A DNA stretch of 15,212 nucleotides from an uncultured Blautia sp. (GTDB taxonomy: Bacteria > Bacillota > Clostridia > Lachnospirales > Lachnospiraceae): positions 1-15,212 of the forward strand of contig URWL01000009.1 in NCBI GenBank assembly GCA_900551465.1, in the 5' to 3' direction. The notes below the pieces were generated by a model. It was not told the origin of the DNA and searched no databases. It worked only from the letters and a program-made list of their open reading frames with translations. A program made the translations under genes and the position numbers. This document shows, piece by piece, positions 1 to 6,811 of this stretch (position 1 is its first letter; each line of letters opens with the position of its first letter).

Positions 1-573
1 CATATGATCATGTCCTTTGCAGCGCCTCTTGGTGTTGGAACCACCAGTCTTGGAGAATATTTCGATATGGAACTGACCGAGACAATGCCAACCACAGAAA
101 TTCAGCAGCGCCTGAATAAAACAATGGTAGAGGGAGTAACCGTATGCTCTGTCCGTCAGGTAGAAGATGGAAAAGCAAGTACAGCTATGGCTCTGGTTGC
201 CGCGGCAGACTATTATGTTTCTTTCCGGGAGGGAAAAGAACCGGCTTCCTCATGGAAAGAAAAGTTCACAGAATTTCTTGATCAGAATGAGATTATTGTT
301 ACAAAAAAGACAAAACGCAGTGAAAAGACGGTGGATATTCGTCCGTTTATTTATAAGGCAGAAATTCAGGAAGATGGAATCTTTATGCAGCTGGCTTCTG
401 CAAGCTCAAACTATACAAAACCGGAACTGGTTATGGATACCTTTATGAAGTGGATGGGAGAAGAGCCGCAGGAATTTGCATATCTTATCGAAAGAAGAGA
501 AGTTTATGCAGATGCAGGAGAGAATAACAGTCCTCGCTTTGTTCCACTGGAAGATCTGGGGGAAGAGGTTTGA
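1..573 (+). CDS. DUF2344 / TIGR03936 radical SAM-linked protein, C-terminal part (5' truncated by window)
   Basis: The reading frame is open from the first base, so the true start lies upstream. About 190 residues are present. The start of the visible part (SFAAPLGVGTTSLGEY-FDMELTE) matches the conserved core of the DUF2344 family (FASPLGVGTTSxGEYLDIEL), and MALVAAADYYV is a second conserved stretch. From family knowledge roughly 50 N-terminal residues are missing. These proteins either follow or are fused to a B12-binding radical SAM protein (TIGR03960) and typically precede an RNase E/G gene, as here. Their biochemical role is not established. The stop codon overlaps the start of the next gene (TTGA at 570-573), which suggests translational coupling. 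Whether the upstream portion is a separate gene or a fusion cannot be seen. Confidence 0.88.
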   Translation, partial: HMIMSFAAPLGVGTTSLGEYFDMELTETMPTTEIQQRLNKTMVEGVTVCSVRQVEDGKASTAMALVAAADYYVSFREGKEPASSWKEKFTEFLDQNEIIVTKKTKRSEKTVDIRPFIYKAEIQEDGIFMQLASASSNYTKPELVMDTFMKWMGEEPQEFAYLIERREVYADAGENNSPRFVPLEDLGEEV

Positions 574-1796
574 GCCGGCTGATCATTACAGAGCTTTCTG
601 TTCATGGGTGCCCCTGTATTGTCTGTTCCATTACAGAAGGGCAGAGTGTCATGGAACTCCGCCTGGAAGCATCAGGAAAAAAAAGTATCCTGAACAATAT
701 CTATGTAGGACAGGTGGAAAACATTGCCTCTAATATTAAAGCTGCTTTTGTTCGGTTTGGAGAGGGAATTACAGGATACCTTCCTCTGGATCAGGCCACA
801 GATGCTATTTTTACTGCAGGACGGAAAGACAGCTCATCTTTACGTCCAGGAGACGAGCTTCTGGTTCAGGTGTGCCGGGATGCCATGAAGGGAAAGCTTC
901 CGGCATTGACTACAAATCTGAATTTTACCGGTAAATATCTGGTTCTTACCACAGGAAATAAAAAAATTGGTTTTTCAGGAAAACTTACAAAAGAAGAAGC
1001 ATCTGTAGTTAATAAATGGCTGGAACCGGAACGTGAGCAAAAGGATCGAGGCTATGGAATCATAGCAAGGACTAATAGTGCAGAGGCACAAAAAGAAGAA
1101 TTTCTTCACGAACTTGCATTTTTAAAAACACTCTATCAAAAAGTTGCAGTGCTTGGAAGAAACCGTACCTGTTTCAGCCTTCTTTACGAGGCAGAGCCTT
1201 TTTATCTGGCTGCAGTCCGTGACGTGTATAGCCGTGACCTGGAAGAGATTGTCACAGATATTCCGGAGATTTATAAAAAACTGCAAGGATATCTTCAGGA
1301 TTTTCGTCCGGAAGAACTGACAAAATTAAGATTTTATGAGGACAAGCTTCTTCCACTTTGTAAGCTGTACAGGATAGAGCGCGCCCTGGAGGAAGTACAG
1401 CAGGAAAAAATATGGCTGAAAAGTGGCGGTTTTCTTGTTATTCAGCAAACGGAGGCCTTTGTTTCTGTTGATGTGAACAGCGGGAAATATACCGGCAAAA
1501 AGAAAGCAGAAGAAACATACCGTAAAATCAATCTGGAGGCTGCCGGAGAAATTGCACGACAGATACGCCTTCGGAACCTTTCAGGGATCATATTGATTGA
1601 CTTTATTAATATGTCGAATCCGGATCATCAGGATGAATTGTTTCATGTACTTCAGAAATATCTGCGCAAAGATCCGGTAAAATGCAGGGCTATAGATATC
1701 ACACCCCTGCATATCCTGGAAATGACACGAAAAAAAGTAAGAAGACCGGTAATCGAAGAAATAAGAGATTTAACAGAAAAAAACACAAAATTTTAA
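570..1796 (+). CDS. rng: Ribonuclease E/G family protein, short form without zinc-link
   Basis: This is a 408-residue RNase E/G-type endoribonuclease, expected to cleave single-stranded RNA in the cytoplasm in rRNA/mRNA processing. The N-terminus carries the S1-like region (NNIYVGQVENI...AAFVRFGEGITGYLPL, about 42-72). The DNase I-like catalytic part is clear: VDVNSG with D301 and ILIDFINM with D344, the two metal-binding aspartates of the family, followed by LEMTRKKVRRP near 383-393. The protein ends 15 residues after that, before the CPxCxG zinc-link that E. coli RNase E/G use for dimerisation; E. coli RNase G has about 489 residues. The start is TTG, overlapping the preceding stop, with a GGGGGAAGAGG purine-rich site just upstream, so expression is probably coupled. 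No convincing terminator follows. Confidence 0.9.
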   Translation: MSRLIITELSVHGCPCIVCSITEGQSVMELRLEASGKKSILNNIYVGQVENIASNIKAAFVRFGEGITGYLPLDQATDAIFTAGRKDSSSLRPGDELLVQVCRDAMKGKLPALTTNLNFTGKYLVLTTGNKKIGFSGKLTKEEASVVNKWLEPEREQKDRGYGIIARTNSAEAQKEEFLHELAFLKTLYQKVAVLGRNRTCFSLLYEAEPFYLAAVRDVYSRDLEEIVTDIPEIYKKLQGYLQDFRPEELTKLRFYEDKLLPLCKLYRIERALEEVQQEKIWLKSGGFLVIQQTEAFVSVDVNSGKYTGKKKAEETYRKINLEAAGEIARQIRLRNLSGIILIDFINMSNPDHQDELFHVLQKYLRKDPVKCRAIDITPLHILEMTRKKVRRPVIEEIRDLTEKNTKF

Positions 1797-2025
1797 GGGA
1801 AAGATCTGTTTGCCATTACAGAAATCGTTTTTCATTAGCCTGAAAAATGAAACTCCATACTTGTGTGGAAAATGCATGGTAAAACTCCTTACAAAAACCT
1901 CTGTCTTTTTTTGATGGATTCTGTTACAATCATATCATGTATAGGCCGCAGATGTTTTGACAAAATTTAATATACTCCTGAAGCTGCGAGCCTGTGAAAA
2001 TGCAAATGAGAAGAAGGAGACAGAT
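1797..2025. other. Intergenic region, no gene; candidate leader of the NeuD-NahK fusion gene
   Basis: This 229-bp gap carries no plausible gene. It contains a weak 7-bp A/T-rich hairpin around 1830-1850 that lacks the GC stem expected of a terminator, an extended -10 promoter candidate (listed separately), and a TTGACA hexamer at 1957-1962 with no suitable -10 at 16-18 bp. The final bases hold the AGAAGGAGA ribosome binding site of the next gene. In related Clostridia rplU is commonly found after rng; nothing resembling it is present. Confidence 0.6.
1922..1930 (+). promoter_or_regulatory. Candidate extended -10 promoter for the NeuD-NahK gene
   Basis: TGTTACAAT matches the extended -10 pattern TGnTAtAAT with one mismatch. 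The -35 region 17 bp upstream (TGTCTT) is poor, which is usual for extended -10 promoters. Transcription from here would give a leader of about 90 nt before the start at 2026. Confidence 0.4.
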
Positions 2026-3648
2026 ATGGAAACTTTATTGATCCTTGGTGCCGGCGGATTTGGCCAGATGGTAAAGGAGACAGCTTTGCAGCTGGGCTAT
2101 AAAAAGGTGGTTTTTCTGGATGATGCTGCAAAAGGGGAAGATGTAATCGGTATGTGCTGTGATTACATACTTCTTCATTCGGAATATCCGGTGGCAGTGG
2201 CTGCATTTGGCAATAACAGGACACGCCTCCAGTGGACAGATAAGCTGATCGAAGAAGGCTATGAGGTTCCTGCAATCATTCATCCGTCTGCAGTCGTAAG
2301 CCCCAGCGCTGTGATCCAACAGGGATGCTTTATTATGCAGAGAGCCGTAGTAAATACACATACAAGAATTGAACGTGCGGCTCTGATCAACAGCGGAGCA
2401 GTTGTGGATCATGATTCGGTTGTGTGTGCTGGCGCGCACGTATGCCTGGGAAGTATTGTAAAAGCTAACTGCACCATTGAATCCGGCAGAAAAGTAGAGG
2501 CCGGTGAGGTGATTTTTTCTACCAGAAGAAAAATCGAGGGCGCAGACAGCCGCTGTCTTGAGGATGCGGTCTATGCTTTTGGTTTTGGTCCTCAGTGCAG
2601 CTATGTGAAGCCTTTTGGAGAGGGCCATATTAATGAGACATATGCGGTTTATATGCCGGATTCCGATGGGACAGACGTACCCCTTTATGTGTTGCAGCGT
2701 GTAAATATTAATGTATTTAAAAACCCTGCACAGGTAATGGAGAACATTTTTGGAGTGACGGAGTATCTCCGTGATGTGATCCGCAAAGAAGGCGGTGACC
2801 TGGACAGAGAAACCTTGTCTTATATTAAAACAAAAAGCGGAGATACTTATTTTGAGGATGATCAGGGTCAGCCATGGCGCTGTCTGCACTATGTTCCGAA
2901 TTCTGTGTGTTATCAGCAGGTGGAACGTCCAGAACAGTTTTACCAGTCAGCCAGAAGCTTTGGCCATTTCCTGATGCAGCTGGGAGATTATCCTGCAGAA
3001 AGTCTTTATGAGACAATCCCGAAATTTCATGATACCGTAAAAAGATTTCATGATTTTGAGGCGGCAGTTCGAAAAGATGTAAAGAATCGTGCACGTTTAT
3101 GCCGTCCGGAAATAGATTTTGTGCTTTCCCGTGAAAAGGACTGCGGAGTCCTGATGGAACAGCTCCGGAAAGGAATTCTTCCGCTGCGTGTAACTCATAA
3201 CGATACCAAGCTGAATAATATTCTGTTTGACGGGGATACAGGAAAAGGTCTGTGTATTATTGACCTGGACACCATTATGCCCGGTCTTGCTGCCAATGAT
3301 TTCGGTGATTCTATCCGTTTTGGAGCCTCTACTGCCGAAGAGGATGAACCGGATCTGGATAAGGTGCATTTTGATATCCATCTTTACGAGCTTTATGTAA
3401 AGGGTTATCTGGAGATGGCGAACGATGTACTGACTCCGGCAGAAACAGAGAGCCTTCCATGGGGAGCGCGGCTGATGACTCTGGAGTGCGGTATGCGCTT
3501 CCTGGCAGATTTCCTTCAGGGAGATGTGTATTTTAAAACAGCTTATCCTGAGCATAATCTTGTTCGTGCAAGAACACAGTTCCGTCTGGTAAAAGAAATG
3601 GAAGAGCAGTTTGAAGAAATGTATGAGATCTTAAAAAAATACAGATAA
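2026..3648 (+). CDS. Two-domain protein: NeuD/PglD-type sugar acetyltransferase fused to NahK-type N-acetylhexosamine kinase
   Basis: This is a 540-residue protein. Residues 1-175 look like the NeuD/PglD/VioB sugar O/N-acetyltransferase family: a Rossmann-like N-terminus (LLILGAGGFGQMV, 4-16) and then left-handed beta-helix hexapeptide repeats (HPSAVVSPSAVI...INSGAVVDHDSVV), with H129 at the position of the PglD catalytic histidine. Residues 183-540 look like the aminoglycoside-phosphotransferase-fold kinases of the NahK (N-acetylhexosamine 1-kinase) type: YVKPFGEGHINETY (193-206), the catalytic loop HNDTKLNNILFD with D393, and the metal-binding IIDLDTIMPG with D413 and D415. NahK makes GlcNAc/GalNAc-1-phosphate in amino-sugar salvage, for example from mucin or host glycans. 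The start at 2026 is chosen for its AGAAGGAGA site; a TTG 69 bases upstream is in frame but has no RBS. The beta-helix appears one or two coils short compared with PglD, so acetyltransferase activity is uncertain. The gene is monocistronic, between a leader and a terminator. Confidence 0.82.
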   Translation: METLLILGAGGFGQMVKETALQLGYKKVVFLDDAAKGEDVIGMCCDYILLHSEYPVAVAAFGNNRTRLQWTDKLIEEGYEVPAIIHPSAVVSPSAVIQQGCFIMQRAVVNTHTRIERAALINSGAVVDHDSVVCAGAHVCLGSIVKANCTIESGRKVEAGEVIFSTRRKIEGADSRCLEDAVYAFGFGPQCSYVKPFGEGHINETYAVYMPDSDGTDVPLYVLQRVNINVFKNPAQVMENIFGVTEYLRDVIRKEGGDLDRETLSYIKTKSGDTYFEDDQGQPWRCLHYVPNSVCYQQVERPEQFYQSARSFGHFLMQLGDYPAESLYETIPKFHDTVKRFHDFEAAVRKDVKNRARLCRPEIDFVLSREKDCGVLMEQLRKGILPLRVTHNDTKLNNILFDGDTGKGLCIIDLDTIMPGLAANDFGDSIRFGASTAEEDEPDLDKVHFDIHLYELYVKGYLEMANDVLTPAETESLPWGARLMTLECGMRFLADFLQGDVYFKTAYPEHNLVRARTQFRLVKEMEEQFEEMYEILKKYR

Positions 3649-3657
3649 AACCATTTG

Positions 3658-3688
3658 CATAAGCCGGAGAGATCCGGCTTATGTTTGC
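3658..3688 (+). terminator. Hairpin terminator after the NeuD-NahK gene
   Basis: A perfect 11-bp stem (CATAAGCCGGA / TCCGGCTTATG) closes on a GAGA tetraloop, followed by a short T-rich run (TTTGCTT). It lies 10 bp after the stop codon. The U-tract is modest, but the position and stem support intrinsic termination. Confidence 0.75.
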
Positions 3689-3766
3689 TTAAATGATTGG
3701 ATAACCGTGCACGATATGTTTACCCGCAGAAAGATAGAAAGATAAAGAAAGGACTTGAGGCAAAAG

Positions 3767-4216
3767 ATGAGCAGAACAGAAAACTGCAGTATTTCATATT
3801 CTGTTGATCAGAAAAAAGAAGCTGTGAATGCTTTGTGCAGCCAGATAAAAACGGGAAATGAAGAAGAGTTAATAGAAACCTTATGGAGAACATTGATCGC
3901 TTTTCAGAACCATCCATTTTATACTTTGTCCGGACTGCCTTTTTCTTATACATTAAAGACTGGACGGGATGGAAATTATACAAAAGAATTGTTTATTGAC
4001 CGCAGAAAAAACAGTAAAAGTCTGTCCTGGAGTTCCGTTTTAAAAGTATTTCAGAATGTTTTAAAAAGTCAAAAAGAACAAGGGAGAATTCCGTTTATGA
4101 AAGGACCGAAATCTCTTGGAGACATACGTGGTGTATCCTATCTGTATCCTATTTTTTATCAGATAGGTTTAATAGAAGTTCCGGATGGAACCAGCCTTGA
4201 GTCAAAAGAAGACTAG
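3767..4216 (+). CDS. Conserved-looking hypothetical protein, 149 aa
   Basis: I do not recognise a named family. The product is a soluble, basic, probably cytoplasmic protein without signal peptide or membrane segment. The N-terminal third looks helical (about 14-47). The middle has PFYTLSGLPFSYTLK (50-64) and ELFIDRRKNSKSLSWSSV (74-91). The C-terminal part has KGPKSLGDIRGVSYLYPIFYQIGLIEVP (112-139, in two halves around GVSYLYPIF), which is reminiscent from memory of short Lachnospiraceae proteins containing GPKxLGxxGxSYLYPIF; that link is not verified. The start is set at the ATG at 3767, because GAGG lies six bases upstream; an in-frame TTG at 3755 has its Shine-Dalgarno too close. It ends at a bidirectional terminator shared with the convergent micropeptide gene. 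Confidence 0.75.
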   Translation: MSRTENCSISYSVDQKKEAVNALCSQIKTGNEEELIETLWRTLIAFQNHPFYTLSGLPFSYTLKTGRDGNYTKELFIDRRKNSKSLSWSSVLKVFQNVLKSQKEQGRIPFMKGPKSLGDIRGVSYLYPIFYQIGLIEVPDGTSLESKED

Positions 4217-4242
4217 CAGTTTATTCTGCTGATGGAACATGG

Positions 4243-4278
4243 AAAATCCTGCAGCAGGTATCTGCAGGGTTTTCTTTT
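4243..4278. terminator. Bidirectional terminator between the 149-aa gene and the micropeptide gene
   Basis: A 12-bp stem with one G-T wobble (AAAATCCTGCAG / CTGCAGGGTTTT) encloses a 7-nt loop. It is followed by CTTTT on the plus strand, and its A-rich left flank gives a T-run on the minus strand. It overlaps the last bases of the minus-strand micropeptide stop codon, so it can serve both convergent transcripts. Confidence 0.75.
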
Positions 4279-4432
4279 ATGTCCTATGTTTTTTCAGCCA
4301 TCCTTGAATATATTCAATCTGTTCCATATCAGAAATCATCTGTGAGGCTGCATCGTTTCCTGCCGCCAGACAGCACAGCAAAACAGCAGACTGCATAACA
4401 AAAAATAAGACCAGATATAAAAGCCAGCTCAT
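4277..4432 (-). CDS. Small single-span membrane micropeptide, 51 aa
   Basis: On the minus strand an ATG at 4432 opens a 51-codon frame ending at TAA (4277-4279). It is preceded at five bases by a strong AAAAGGAGA ribosome binding site (4438-4446). The product begins MSWLLYLVLFFVMQSAVLLC and continues CLAAGND, one strongly hydrophobic helix of about 23 residues. An amphipathic, charged tail follows (SDMEQIEYIQGWLKKHRT). This fits a small inner-membrane protein, or less likely a secreted peptide with a signal sequence. It diverges from the S8 protease gene and converges on the 149-aa gene with a shared terminator. RBS, length, hydrophobic pattern and terminator together argue that it is real. 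Its function is unknown. Confidence 0.62.
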   Translation of the reverse strand: MSWLLYLVLFFVMQSAVLLCCLAAGNDAASQMISDMEQIEYIQGWLKKHRT

Positions 4433-4579
4433 AAAAATCTCCTTTTGATCACTTTTCTATATTTAATTCAATAATTCCATTATTGGCAATTCTGTGAAAA
4501 ATATACATTTCCTGTGAAATTCGCAAGAAGTCTCTCTTTGGAATATAGTAGTATAAAAGATTCTTTTTGGAGTATATTC

Positions 4580-5410
4580 ATGGAGCAGTTGTCTTATACC
4601 GGAAAAGACATCGGAGTCTGCTTTCTCGATACAGGAATTTCTGACCATCCGGATTTCAAAGGCAGGATACAGATGTTTGCTGATTTTATTTCCAACAAAA
4701 AAATACCATATGATGATAATGGACATGGTACGCATGTGGCCGGGATCCTCTGCGGTGACGGAAGCGCTTCCAGCGGCAAATATAAGGGCGTGGCGCCAGG
4801 CTGCAGGATTATTGCTGTAAAAGTATTGGACAGAATGGGCAACGGGAATAAAGAGGATGTTCTGCGGGCTTTTCAATGGATCCTGAAAAACTATCAAAAA
4901 TATCGTATCCGCATTGTAAATATTTCGGTGGGCACCATATACAGAACCTGGTGTGACCATCATGTTCTGAGCCAGGGAGTAGAAGAGTTATGGGATCAGG
5001 GGCTTATAGTCGTAGCAGCGGCAGGAAATCAGGGGCCAAAGCCGGGAAGCATCACAGCTCCCGGCAGCAGCAAAAAAGTGATCACTGTGGGATCCAGCGA
5101 CATGCTTATCGGAAGCAGCGGTGTGTCCGGACGGGGACCTACCTTTGAATGTGTCTGTAAGCCGGATCTTGTGACACCGGGAAGCCGGATCACATCCTGT
5201 CTGCCAGGGGGCAGATATGGCATAAAAAGCGGCACGTCTATGTCTACGCCATTTATTTCAGGCGCCATTGCCCAAATGCTGGAAAAAGATCCTCTTCTTA
5301 CAAATGTGGAGATCAAGATGATGCTCCGGGACAGTACAGACGATATGGGACTTCCAAGAAATCAGCAGGGCTGGGGAAAATTTAACTTTAAACGTTTTAT
5401 GGAGATGTAA
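4580..5410 (+). CDS. Cytoplasmic subtilisin-like serine protease (peptidase family S8)
   Basis: This is a 276-residue S8 subtilase with the full catalytic set: D17 in FLDTG, H49 in NGHGTHVAG, the oxyanion asparagine in AAAGNQGP, and S220 in GTSMSTP. There is no signal peptide and no inhibitory propeptide, so it should act in the cytoplasm, like the intracellular subtilases of Firmicutes. The ATG at 4580 is chosen because GGAG lies seven bases upstream. A GTG at 4514 is in frame and would add 22 residues (total 298), but it has no Shine-Dalgarno. The longer form would give a N-terminal segment closer in length to mature subtilisin, so the start is not certain. It is divergent from the micropeptide gene. 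Substrates are unknown. Confidence 0.88.
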   Translation: MEQLSYTGKDIGVCFLDTGISDHPDFKGRIQMFADFISNKKIPYDDNGHGTHVAGILCGDGSASSGKYKGVAPGCRIIAVKVLDRMGNGNKEDVLRAFQWILKNYQKYRIRIVNISVGTIYRTWCDHHVLSQGVEELWDQGLIVVAAAGNQGPKPGSITAPGSSKKVITVGSSDMLIGSSGVSGRGPTFECVCKPDLVTPGSRITSCLPGGRYGIKSGTSMSTPFISGAIAQMLEKDPLLTNVEIKMMLRDSTDDMGLPRNQQGWGKFNFKRFMEM

Positions 5411-5441
5411 AAATATCTTTGTTTTGTAACCCCCAAAAACG

Positions 5442-5470
5442 TTGACGTAAGGAGAGTTTTTTTGTACAAT
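5442..5470 (+). promoter_or_regulatory. Sigma-A-type promoter of icd
   Basis: TTGACG (5442-5447) and TACAAT (5465-5470) are separated by 17 bp. Transcription would start near 5477, leaving a leader of about 55 nt before icd. Confidence 0.75.
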
Positions 5471-5531
5471 ATTTTTCATAATGTGACTAGAAACAGTATA
5501 TACTGATTTCGGACTGAGAGGAGAATGACAG

Positions 5532-6743
5532 ATGGAAAAAATCAAGATGACCACGCCACTTGTGGAAATGGACGGAGACGAGATGACCCGTATTCTTTGG
5601 AAAATGATCAAGGATGAATTGCTGCTCCCTTATATTGACCTGAATACAGAATACTATGATCTGGGGCTGGCATACAGAAATGAAACAGATGATCAGGTAA
5701 CCATTGATGCGGCAGAGGCAACTAAAAAATACGGTGTAGCAGTAAAATGTGCTACCATCACTCCAAATCAGGCCCGAATGAAGGAGTATAATCTCAAAAA
5801 AATGTACAAAAGCCCTAACGGTACCATTCGGGCTATCCTGGATGGAACTGTTTTCCGTGCCCCCATCGTAGTCAAGGGAATCGAACCTTGTGTACGCAAC
5901 TGGAAAAAACCGATCACACTGGCTCGTCATGCATATGGAGATATTTATAAAAACACTGAATTTTACGTAGATAAACCGGGCAAGGTGGAACTGGTATATA
6001 CTTCTGAAGACGGAGAGGAAAAGCGGGCTCTTGTTCAGGAATTCAAAACTCCCGGTGTTGCAATGGGAATGCATAACATGGAAGCTTCCATTGAAAGCTT
6101 TGCCAGAAGCTGCTTCAATTATGCCCTGGATACCAGGCAGGATGTATGGTTTGGCGCCAAGGATACCATTTCCAAAACTTATGATGCTAAATTTAAAGAA
6201 GTGTTCCAGAAAATTTATGAAGATGAATTTAAAGAAAGATTTGAAGAGCAGGGACTTGTGTATTTCTACAGTCTGATCGATGATATCGTTGCCCGTGTTA
6301 TGAAAGCGGAAGGCGGATTTATCTGGGCATGCAAAAACTATGATGGAGACGTAATGAGTGATATGGTCTCATCTGCGTTTGGTTCTCTTGCGATGATGAC
6401 CTCGGTGCTGGTTTCCCCGCAGGGATACTATGAGTACGAGGCGGCCCATGGAACTGTACAGAGACATTATTACCGCCACATGGAAGGAAAGGAAACTTCT
6501 ACCAACTCAGTTGCTACTATTTTTGCCTGGACCGGCGCCCTTCGCAAACGTGGGGAAATGGATGGAAACCAGGAACTGATGGAATTTGCAGATAAACTGG
6601 AAAAAGCTACTCTTACTACCATTGAAGACGGAAAGATGACCAAAGATCTTGCGCTGATTACCAGCCTGAAGCATCCGAAGGTTCTTTCCAGCAGAGAATT
6701 TATTCTTGCAGTCCGTGATTCTCTGAATCGTCTGATGAAATAA
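5532..6743 (+). CDS. icd: NADP-dependent isocitrate dehydrogenase, eukaryotic-type (type II)
   Basis: This 403-residue enzyme oxidatively decarboxylates isocitrate to 2-oxoglutarate with NADP+. That supplies glutamate precursor and NADPH in anaerobes with a partial TCA cycle. The sequence follows the homodimeric type II subfamily: [13 protein letters not shown] near the N-terminus, the substrate loop YKSPNGTIR with S94, N96 and R100, further isocitrate-binding arginines R109 and R132, and the NADP-binding segment [23 protein letters not shown] split around YYRHMEGKE. The length is typical of the subfamily. It starts at ATG 5532 behind a GAGAGGAGA site. It has its own promoter and ends at a strong hairpin shared with the convergent ABC-F gene. 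No other TCA-cycle gene is adjacent. Confidence 0.96.
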   Translation: MEKIKMTTPLVEMDGDEMTRILWKMIKDELLLPYIDLNTEYYDLGLAYRNETDDQVTIDAAEATKKYGVAVKCATITPNQARMKEYNLKKMYKSPNGTIRAILDGTVFRAPIVVKGIEPCVRNWKKPITLARHAYGDIYKNTEFYVDKPGKVELVYTSEDGEEKRALVQEFKTPGVAMGMHNMEASIESFARSCFNYALDTRQDVWFGAKDTISKTYDAKFKEVFQKIYEDEFKERFEEQGLVYFYSLIDDIVARVMKAEGGFIWACKNYDGDVMSDMVSSAFGSLAMMTSVLVSPQGYYEYEAAHGTVQRHYYRHMEGKETSTNSVATIFAWTGALRKRGEMDGNQELMEFADKLEKATLTTIEDGKMTKDLALITSLKHPKVLSSREFILAVRDSLNRLMK

Positions 6744-6773
6744 AAACGCTGTCGGAAGATATTCATGAAATTT

Positions 6774-6811
6774 AAAAATGGGAAATCCTCAGGCGAGGGT
6801 TTCCCATTTTT
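6774..6811. terminator. Bidirectional terminator between icd and the ABC-F gene
   Basis: A 17-bp stem with one G-T wobble (AAAAATGGGAAATCCTC / GAGGGTTTCCCATTTTT) closes on an AGGC tetraloop. Both arms end in A/T runs, so it can stop transcription from either side. It contains the TGA stop (6789-6791 on the minus strand) and the last codons of the ABC-F gene. Confidence 0.88.

Noticed and set aside
1770..1877. Minus-strand 35-codon frame with an AAGGAG site seven bases before its ATG
   Set aside because: It runs into the 3' end of rng, its product is not membrane-like or otherwise structured, and no promoter is seen upstream. A chance RBS in an A/G-rich region is the simpler explanation.
1957..1985. 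TTGACA hexamer considered as a -35 element for the NeuD-NahK gene
   Set aside because: The bases 17 bp downstream do not resemble a -10, and the TATACT nearby lies only 8 bp away.
2035..2889. Long minus-strand frame of 284 codons
   Set aside because: It lies entirely antisense to the clearly recognisable NeuD-NahK gene, has a Cys/His/Ile-rich composition typical of an antisense shadow, and lacks an RBS.
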